From positions 124,001 to 188,000 of the forward strand of contig CAWAQG010000003.1 in assembly GCA_963784135.1 (NCBI GenBank): 64,000 bases of DNA, in the 5' to 3' direction. Numbering within the stretch: the first letter of the stretch is position 1; each line of letters opens with the position of its first letter. Position numbers and translations under genes: made by a program. Of this stretch, positions 58,179-64,000 are shown piece after piece. This DNA is from JADFXI01 sp963784135 (lineage in GTDB: Bacteria; Nitrospirota; Thermodesulfovibrionia; Thermodesulfovibrionales; Dissulfurispiraceae). The notes under the pieces were generated by a model that was not told the DNA's origin, made no database searches, and saw only the letters and a list, made by a program, of their open reading frames with translations.

Positions 58179-58769
58179 ATGAAGTATTTAATTATTTACG
58201 CACATCCGAATCCTGCAAGTTTTAATCACGCCATATTGGGAACAATTTCAGAAGAATTGAAAAACAACAACAAAGATTTCACGGTAAGAGACTTATATAA
58301 TATTCATTTCAATCCAATCCTTAAAACAGAGGATTTGCTGGCTCTCCAAAATGGCGCCGTGCCGCAGGATATAAAAACAGAACAGGACTACATCAGGTCA
58401 GCAGACACCCTTATTTTTGTATTTCCGATTTGGTGGTCATCAATGCCGGCAATTTTAAAGGGATATATTGACAGGGTGTTCTCTCTAAAATTTGCCTATG
58501 ATATAACTCCAGACGGGGTTGTAGGTTTACTTAATGGAAAGAAAGCATTCCTGGTAAGCACTACCGGAGCGTCTAAAGAAGAATATGAAAAGATGGGAGC
58601 GTTTCAAATGATGACCTTGTCAATGGATGGGGCTATTTTCCAGTTTAGCGGGATGGAGGTTATCGGGCATAAATATTTTTCTTCTGTTCCGTCTGTTTCA
58701 AATGACGACAGGAAGCAGATGCTTGAGGAATTAAAAAAGCTGGTGCGGGAGATGGTTTTGCAGGGTTAG
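58179..58769 (+). CDS. Flavodoxin-fold NAD(P)H:quinone reductase (MdaB/KefF-like)
   Basis: A 196-residue FMN/FAD-binding protein. The start YLIIYAHPNPASFNHAILG has the flavin-binding HPxxxS(F)N loop, and ADTLIFVFPIWWSSMPAILK and KGYIDRVFSLKFAYD match the flavodoxin_2 family. It should reduce quinones by two electrons from NAD(P)H, limiting radical formation. GAGAGGAG precedes the ATG. It is the first gene right of IS copy 2 and probably has its own promoter (the outer flank reads TGGTATACTG). Confidence 0.88.
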   Translation: MKYLIIYAHPNPASFNHAILGTISEELKNNNKDFTVRDLYNIHFNPILKTEDLLALQNGAVPQDIKTEQDYIRSADTLIFVFPIWWSSMPAILKGYIDRVFSLKFAYDITPDGVVGLLNGKKAFLVSTTGASKEEYEKMGAFQMMTLSMDGAIFQFSGMEVIGHKYFSSVPSVSNDDRKQMLEELKKLVREMVLQG

Positions 58770-58837
58770 TTTTGAGAATAGAATTTCACGGCTCTTCCCG
58801 GTGGGGCACAGACGGTCACCCCACCGTGGACCTCACC

Positions 58838-59401
58838 TCACCCGGGATGTATCCGGGTAAATTTAGCGCCTTTAAGAGACACCCCTCCCATCAGACCCTT
58901 CTGGTCAAAAATAAAGCCTGCAATCGGGTGCTGGCTCCGCAGCGTCTCAACAGAGACAGCCGCACCCGTGTCTATGAGAGTGATCTCCGCGTCTACGCCG
59001 GCCTCCCAGCCCTCCTTTTTACGGAAGTTATTCAGTGCGTCATCGGTCATGAACAATATGACCATATCGTACTTCTCGGCGCCTATCTGCCATCCCACCG
59101 ACCCCTCGGCGAGGCTGTAGTAGTCAACTGTCTTGCCGCCGACCAAAAGCGCGCCCTGGCCGTATTTCCCCCCAACCACGAACCCGGCCTTGGTGATCCC
59201 GGGCATGACGAGCACTCCCTTGGCGCCCTTGAGATATGCGGTACTGCCTTTTATGCGCTTCTTGAAATGCTCCATGGCCGCTCTGACGCCGGCGTTTATT
59301 TCTCCCTTTGTCTTTGCATATGATACGCCTGAGAGCAAAGAAAGCGAAAGAGTAAAACATAAGGCCAATACCAAAACTCTGTGAACATTGCTCATTTTCA
59401 T
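58838..59401 (-). CDS. Secreted SYLF-domain (Ysc84) lipid-binding protein
   Basis: I start it at the ATG at 59401, where AAAGGAGG lies upstream; this gives 187 residues with a signal peptide (VLVLALCFTLSLSLLSGVSYA). The SYLF domain covers the rest: KGVLVMPGITKAGFVVGGKY, GWQIGAEKYDMVILFMTDDA and LMGGVSLKGAKFTRI. The family binds phosphoinositides in eukaryotes and is periplasmic or outer-membrane associated in bacteria. It stands alone, convergent with the quinone reductase gene. Confidence 0.9.
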   Translation of the reverse strand: MKMSNVHRVLVLALCFTLSLSLLSGVSYAKTKGEINAGVRAAMEHFKKRIKGSTAYLKGAKGVLVMPGITKAGFVVGGKYGQGALLVGGKTVDYYSLAEGSVGWQIGAEKYDMVILFMTDDALNNFRKKEGWEAGVDAEITLIDTGAAVSVETLRSQHPIAGFIFDQKGLMGGVSLKGAKFTRIHPG

Positions 59402-59791
59402 CTTTCCCGATCCTCCTTTTTTGTTTATGTGTGTTTCCTGACCGTCAGCCTCGCATGCACAGCCAGGAGATGATCTTATTACCTCAAGCATATCTCATTA
59501 CCGTCTGCGAGGATAATGACAAGTATATCATCTCAGATGCTCCCTGTGAAGATAACGGCGCCTGCATCAAACATGGTGCTGTATGCAAAACCGGGAAAAG
59601 TTTTCCATGTAGGCAAATTATTCCCGACTTTATAGTATGACAGCGTTGTCCCTTAAAAGGTCAATTCCACATTAATTTCAATTGCGTAAAATCAAATAGA
59701 ACTTTAGTCAAAAAAACGAACTCAGCCGGGTATGTCAATTGCAATTAACAAAATATAGCTGTCCGCTAATTTGCCGGAGGGGAGAAGAAAG
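59402..59791. other. 390-bp region with one doubtful small Cys-containing frame
   Basis: A plus-strand frame from about 59458 or 59470 to 59640 encodes roughly 55-60 residues with five Cys (ITVCEDNDKYIISDAPCEDN, then CIKHGAVCKTGKSFPCRQ). A weak CCAGGAGATG site precedes the inner ATG. It has no known family and may be chance. From 59641 to 59770 the sequence is AT-rich with no gene, and probably holds the promoter of the MotA-like gene. Confidence 0.35.
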
Positions 59792-60583
59792 ATGGGTTTT
59801 ATATTGGGCGGTATAGGTTCAATATGTTTAATTGCAGTGTATATATCTGTTTTCAGGGACAGCGGCATTGATGTTCTCTTCAATCTCATTGCTTTTCTAA
59901 TGGTCGTGGGCGGGACTATTACCGCGCTTTTTATCAGGTTCCCAGTAAAAAGAATAACAACAACAGTCGATGACATCATGGATACCTTTCGGGATGGGAA
60001 CACTAAAAAAGAAATAGCCGGAGAGATAGTTGAGATTGCGGGAATTCATAGAAGGGCTGATTTGAAGAAACTGGAAGGGAGAGTTACTGTGGCCAAGGAC
60101 GCCTTTGTCAAGCTCGGGATCAATCTTCTCGTAAATCATTATAATAATGAAGATATAAGAAATACTATGGAACGGGAGATGGCGGACAGAATAGCAAGCC
60201 TTAACTTGAGCCGGAATCTTCTTATGACAATGGCGCGGCTGACGCTGTCGTTTGGCCTGGCGGGCACGGCAATAAGTTTAATTAAAATATTCTCGCGCTT
60301 TCAATCTTTTGAAATGATTATACCGGTCATGGCTATCGCCCTTATACCAACGTTTTACGGAGTAGTTTTATCTGTTCTGATTCTATTCCCTTTGTCGGCA
60401 AAAATTAAGGAGAGTGCTATAATCTGCGAAGAACAAATGCAAATAGTAATAGAGGGCATCATCGAAGTCAGCAAGGGAGTGTCCCCTTTAGCGATTGAGC
60501 AAAAACTTTTGGGCTACCGTAATGTCGGCAGAGATATTACCGCCACAGGCAGTCTTAAGGTGCTCCGGGCTGTCAAAAGTTAA
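59792..60583 (+). CDS. Orphan MotA-like stator protein
   Basis: I start it at the ATG at 59792 (MGFILGGIGSICLIAVYISV), with GGAGGGGAG 10-15 nt upstream; this gives 263 residues. It has four membrane helices in the MotA pattern and the charged cytoplasmic loop IHRRADLKKLEGRV, where Arg and Glu match Arg90 and Glu98 of Escherichia coli MotA. The next conserved proline (Pro173, usually APxxG) is Leu here (TLSFGLAGTAISL), while the last (near Pro222) remains in FPLSAKIKES. There is no motB or flagellar gene nearby. It may drive another motor or gliding/Exb-like system. Confidence 0.75.
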   Translation: MGFILGGIGSICLIAVYISVFRDSGIDVLFNLIAFLMVVGGTITALFIRFPVKRITTTVDDIMDTFRDGNTKKEIAGEIVEIAGIHRRADLKKLEGRVTVAKDAFVKLGINLLVNHYNNEDIRNTMEREMADRIASLNLSRNLLMTMARLTLSFGLAGTAISLIKIFSRFQSFEMIIPVMAIALIPTFYGVVLSVLILFPLSAKIKESAIICEEQMQIVIEGIIEVSKGVSPLAIEQKLLGYRNVGRDITATGSLKVLRAVKS

Positions 60584-60639
60584 GACGATACAACTTCCTC
60601 ATCCTCGCTTTGCTCAAAGCGTATAGAAACTCATTCCTC

Positions 60640-61695
60640 TCAGGCAGTTCGGTCTGCTTCAATATTTCTGAAAATATCCATGACAGACACAAAGAGCGCC
60701 ACCACAAGAGGTCCCATAATGAGTCCTAAAAGGCCAAAAAACTTGATGCCGCCGAGGACACTAAAGAAAATTATTATAACGGGCATTCTGGTCCTGCTGC
60801 CGATCAGGACCGGCCGGAGACCATAGTCAACAAGACTGATGCCGAATATGCCGATCAGCAAAAGTATGACTCCCTTCGTTACGGAGACCTGGACAAACAA
60901 ATATAACGCTATGCCCCCCCATACAACAAATGAGCCCACCATCGGAATGAACGATGAAATAGCAGTAGCAGCCCCCCATAAGACCGGCGACCTTAGCCCA
61001 AGCGCGGAATAGGCGATGCCTCCTGTTATTCCCTCAAGGACCGCAACGAGCACGCCTCCGTAAATTGTTGAAATGACAATGTCCCTGATCTGTGAGGCGA
61101 GTCTGTCTTTCTGCTGCTCCGAGAACGGCATATAATCACGGCTCTTCCGGAGAAAGGCGGCGCCATCCTTGAGCATGAAAAATACGGCCAGTGCCATAAG
61201 GATAAAGTCTGTAAAGACAGTAACGACGCTGCCCAGGCCGCTGGGGATCCTGCCGATTAAATCCTTCCCCATCAGCAAGGCATTGTCACTAAGGGTCTTT
61301 TCTATATCCGCTTCGTTATATGGAAGATGGAAGATAGTGCTTATCCAGTCCAATAAATAATGCACTGAGGGATTACTCATAACATCATGCAGCAATTCCA
61401 TTTGCCCGGTGTTCATATGGAGTGAAATCTCCTGTAATTCGCTTATCAGGAGATATGAGAAATACGAAAAAGGACCGACAATAATTGCAATGATAATGAC
61501 AAGGACTATAAGGGCATTCAATGATTTCCATTTCAGGTATTTTGCCAGGTAGTTATATACAGGATAGAAAACTATGGACAGTACAATGCCCCACATTATC
61601 GGGGCAATAAACGGGCGCACTATCTGGAAAGTCAGGTATCCCAGACCCGCTGTGATGGCGAGCATAATAATGAAGTAAAACCTGTTTGCTCTCAT
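60640..61695 (-). CDS. AI-2E/PerM-family membrane transporter
   Basis: A 351-residue polytopic protein with about eight helices. The family region is recognisable in VRPFIAPIMWGIVLSIVFYP near the start, GVLVAVLEGITGGIAYSALG in the middle and GLIMGPLVVALFVSVMDIFR at the end. Members export AI-2 or other small compounds, or act as Na+/H+ antiporters; the substrate here is unknown. It overlaps the amidotransferase gene by ATGA and is probably the last gene of a three-gene operon. Confidence 0.85.
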   Translation of the reverse strand: MRANRFYFIIMLAITAGLGYLTFQIVRPFIAPIMWGIVLSIVFYPVYNYLAKYLKWKSLNALIVLVIIIAIIVGPFSYFSYLLISELQEISLHMNTGQMELLHDVMSNPSVHYLLDWISTIFHLPYNEADIEKTLSDNALLMGKDLIGRIPSGLGSVVTVFTDFILMALAVFFMLKDGAAFLRKSRDYMPFSEQQKDRLASQIRDIVISTIYGGVLVAVLEGITGGIAYSALGLRSPVLWGAATAISSFIPMVGSFVVWGGIALYLFVQVSVTKGVILLLIGIFGISLVDYGLRPVLIGSRTRMPVIIIFFSVLGGIKFFGLLGLIMGPLVVALFVSVMDIFRNIEADRTA

Positions 61696-62447
61696 TGTGC
61701 CCTATAAGTTACAGGAAAAGAGGCACTCTGTTCCCTGCCTGCTTTTGCCCTTTCTATAAATAATGCGAGGATCTTCAATGAAAGTGTATCATACCCTCTC
61801 TCAGGATGCCATTGGACGCCGGCAAGGAAAGGATGGCTCGCGCAGTAAATACCTTCAACGATGCCGTCCTCTGCTTCAGCAAATACCTCCAGTCCGCTGC
61901 CTAATGTTTTGACCGCCTGGTGATGGTTGGAGTTTATTGTCAGGGACAGCTCCTTCAAACCGGCGGGGAAGGGTCCGGTAATCCTTAATCCGTGCCGTCC
62001 ATCTTTATGGCCTTGACCGCCTCCTTTCTGATGCCCTATATCCTGATAGAGGCTTCCTCCGAACATGACATTGATGAGCTGCATTCCATAACATATTCCG
62101 AGAACAGGTTTCTGTTTTTTATTCACTTCGCACAGCAGCGCAAGCTCGAAATCCATTCTGTCCCTTTCCGCAAACTCCATACAAACAGCGGGGACCATTG
62201 CCGTCTCATTATAATATTCAGGGGGGATATCGCCTCCACCCGGTATCATCAGGCCGTCCACAAGTTCGGCGATACGGGGTATGTCATCGAAAACCGGCAC
62301 AAGGACTATCGGCGACCCCCCTGCACGCACCACGGCAGAAACATAATCCCCTTTCAATCTGAAAAGGCTGTCATCACTTTCATGCTCAAGAATCTTGCCA
62401 TTTTTAGGCAACACCATGTCAGCCGTTATGCCTATCAAAGGTCTCAC
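61692..62447 (-). CDS. Class I glutamine-amidotransferase-like hydrolase, PuuD type
   Basis: A 251-residue peptidase C26 protein. The nucleophile elbow PVLGICYGMQLINVMFGG carries the catalytic Cys (about residue 119), NSNHHQAVK and AGVQWHPER give the His and Glu, and IPGGGDIPPEYYNE the oxyanion region. PuuD enzymes hydrolyse gamma-glutamyl-GABA in putrescine catabolism, but related members act on other gamma-glutamyl compounds. It overlaps both neighbours by 4 bp, so it works with a D-aminoacylase and a transporter; a role in amino-acid or cell-wall peptide salvage is possible. Confidence 0.88.
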   Translation of the reverse strand: MRPLIGITADMVLPKNGKILEHESDDSLFRLKGDYVSAVVRAGGSPIVLVPVFDDIPRIAELVDGLMIPGGGDIPPEYYNETAMVPAVCMEFAERDRMDFELALLCEVNKKQKPVLGICYGMQLINVMFGGSLYQDIGHQKGGGQGHKDGRHGLRITGPFPAGLKELSLTINSNHHQAVKTLGSGLEVFAEAEDGIVEGIYCASHPFLAGVQWHPERGYDTLSLKILALFIERAKAGREQSASFPVTYRAQ

Positions 62448-64000
62448 GAAAGGACCCTGCCCGAAAGTGTTCCTGTAAACTCTCCTCCATCAACAGCCAT
62501 ATTGCCGTTTACAAAGACATAGTCAATGCCTTCAGGCCTGCTGAAAGGCTCTCTGAAGGTTGCCGTGTCGATAATCCGCTCATAATCGAATATCACAATA
62601 TCCGCATATGCCCCTTCTCTAATAATGCCCCTGTCCGTAAGACCGAATGTTGCCGCAGGCAGGGCGGTCGTCCTCCTTATCGCCTCCTCCAGTGTTACGA
62701 GACCTTTGTCCCGTATATATCTGCCGATAAATCTCGGGAAGGTACCAAATCCCCTCGGGTGAGGTTTGCCGTAACATGTCGGGCCTGAAAAAGACCGGAC
62801 GGAGCTGTCAGAGCCTATCATGAGGTATGGAAGAGACAGGAAGCGCCTGAGGTTGTCTTCGCTCATTGAAAAAAATATCGCCCCGGTCCTTGCCCGCTCA
62901 TGAATGAGCAGACCCAGAAGCGCGTCAACGACATTTTGGCCGCTCTTTGAAGCAACATCAAAAATATTTTCTCCTTCCATCCACCTGTTTTCGGGGTTCG
63001 CGACTGAGGAGATATAAATACCTTTCCAGTAATTATCGTCTTTCAGGCTGAGGTCAGCCTTGATGGGCGCTGCTGTTTCAGGGTCTTTGAGCCGTACGAG
63101 TTCCTCTTCAACGCCGCCTTCGTACACCCACGAAGGCAGTATTGTGTCGAGATCTGTGCCGGCGGCTATATAAGGGTACCGGTCGCATGTTATTTTCACG
63201 CCGGCTGTCCTCGCAGTCTCAATCAGCCGGAGGGCATCATCTATCTTCCACCAATTCCGTTCACCCGCGGTTTTCAGATGCGATATATGGACAGGCACTC
63301 CCCCCGCTCCCCTGCCTATTTCAAGCATTTCCAGAATGGACTCGATGAGAGCATCCCCCTCGCTCCTCATGTGCGAAGCATAAACACAAGGCAACGGTAA
63401 AATCCCAGCGAGCGACGTTAGTTCGGAGGTAACGGAATAAATGCCGGGAGGGTAAATAAGCCCTGTCGAAAGCCCTTTTGCTCCTGTTCGAAGAGCATCA
63501 CACAAATGCCTTTTCATCTCCGCCATGTCACCGCCGTCAGCCGCCGAATCCTTATAGCCAATCACCGATGCCCTGATATTACCGTGGCCGCATAGTGTAG
63601 CAAAATTGATTGCTATACCCTTTTTTCTTAAAAGAGCGAAATATTCCCCGAAGGTCGACCACCGTTCCGTTATCCCCAACTCCTCCATATCAGCTTCTCT
63701 GCGTACAAGAGCCTCACCATACAGGGGGGCTGCGGAGAGGCCGCAGTTGCCGTTTATTTCTGTTGTAACGCCTTGAGAAAGTTTTCCTTCAGCTCTTCCG
63801 TCAGCAAGTACCGTGAACTCCGAATGGGCATGGGTATCGATAAACCCCGGAGCGACGATCAATCCCCGTGCATTAATGGTCCTTTCAGCCTCAATTTTTT
63901 CGCCGCCGGCATAGACAATCCTGTCGCCGTGGATCCCGACATTTATTTCGCGCGGCCCTGCACCGCTGCCGTCGATCACTGTCCCGTTTTCGATCAGATA
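62444..64000 (-). CDS. N-acyl-D-amino-acid deacylase (D-aminoacylase), 5' end outside the window
   Basis: The frame is open to the right edge (YLIENGTVIDGSGAGPREIN at the start), so the first few codons are missing; 518 residues are visible. It is an amidohydrolase: metal site GFIDTHAHSEFTVL, GNCGLSAAPL, VHISHLKTAG, CDRYPYIAAGTDL, and the terminal IGSDSSVRS with the second Asp. It removes acyl groups from N-acyl-D-amino acids or cleaves D-Glu-type derivatives. It overlaps the PuuD-type gene by ATGA. Confidence 0.9.
   Translation of the reverse strand, partial: YLIENGTVIDGSGAGPREINVGIHGDRIVYAGGEKIEAERTINARGLIVAPGFIDTHAHSEFTVLADGRAEGKLSQGVTTEINGNCGLSAAPLYGEALVRREADMEELGITERWSTFGEYFALLRKKGIAINFATLCGHGNIRASVIGYKDSAADGGDMAEMKRHLCDALRTGAKGLSTGLIYPPGIYSVTSELTSLAGILPLPCVYASHMRSEGDALIESILEMLEIGRGAGGVPVHISHLKTAGERNWWKIDDALRLIETARTAGVKITCDRYPYIAAGTDLDTILPSWVYEGGVEEELVRLKDPETAAPIKADLSLKDDNYWKGIYISSVANPENRWMEGENIFDVASKSGQNVVDALLGLLIHERARTGAIFFSMSEDNLRRFLSLPYLMIGSDSSVRSFSGPTCYGKPHPRGFGTFPRFIGRYIRDKGLVTLEEAIRRTTALPAATFGLTDRGIIREGAYADIVIFDYERIIDTATFREPFSRPEGIDYVFVNGNMAVDGGEFTGTLSGRVLS

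Noticed and set aside
1..64000. CRISPR arrays
   Set aside because: No regularly spaced repeats of 25-40 bp were seen; the repeats present are palindromes, IS ends and att-like copies.

Overview
The window looks like one contig from an anaerobic or microaerophilic Gram-negative bacterium. Nitrospirota (Thermodesulfovibrionia-like) is my best guess and a Desulfobacterota-type lineage the alternative. This rests on the mix of pyruvate:ferredoxin oxidoreductase subunits, a multihaem cytochrome c, a NapH-like ferredoxin, an N-type ATPase operon, a tRNA-Sec gene and the general protein flavour; no 16S rRNA is present. Genes are dense, with many 4-bp ATGA/GTGA stop-start overlaps.

Layout. 0-2 kb: porG-porD-porA (minus) and a tetrahaem cytochrome c. 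2-8 kb: a 131-bp MITE-like element, a broken AttH/CrtC gene with its ABC ATPase and FtsX-type permease, a methyltransferase and a VapBC toxin-antitoxin pair. 8-19 kb: housekeeping and unknown genes (RNase G, YycJ-like hydrolase, MOSC, ferredoxin/cupin, DUF438, DUF523), with frameshifted LOG-family and CvfB-like genes. 19-26 kb: htpG, two striking palindromic or structured elements, then ilvC-psd-pssA-leuA. 26-35 kb: a 22-residue-repeat protein, an intact IS, then a stress-flavoured set (cNMP-binding pseudogene, split ClC, SHOCT, SAP, ferritin-like, UbiB/ABC1, USP, Hsp20). 35-41 kb: an N-ATPase operon in the order atpD-C-Q-B-E-F-A-G, with no atpR. 41-50 kb: murein L,D-transpeptidase with a DUF882 protein, a metallophosphoesterase, mutL, relA/spoT and a cold shock gene.

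50-58 kb is the most mobile part. A degraded 2-kb integrative element sits at the tRNA-Sec gene between 51-bp direct repeats that copy the 5' half of the tRNA. It holds a truncated tyrosine recombinase, a nuclease remnant, a small membrane protein and a HepT/MntA pair. Next to it is a dinB-(54-aa gene)-THEP1 operon. Around both lies a pair of ~0.4-kb inverted repeats that contain a multi-stem RNA-like structure and the start of dinB. A second copy of the IS has landed in one arm; its target duplication lets the original arm be reconstructed. 58-64 kb: a flavodoxin-fold quinone reductase, a SYLF protein, an orphan MotA-like protein, an AI-2E-type permease, a class I amidotransferase hydrolase and a D-aminoacylase that runs off the end.

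Several genes carry one or more small indels (LOG, CvfB, cNMP-binding, ClC, AttH). I cannot tell from one sequence whether these are true lesions or assembly errors. The best candidates for something undescribed are the inverted-repeat/structured-RNA element at 51.5 and 56.5 kb, the 33-bp-stem RNA-like element upstream of ilvC, the tRNA-Sec island, and the coupled 54-aa gene between dinB and THEP1.
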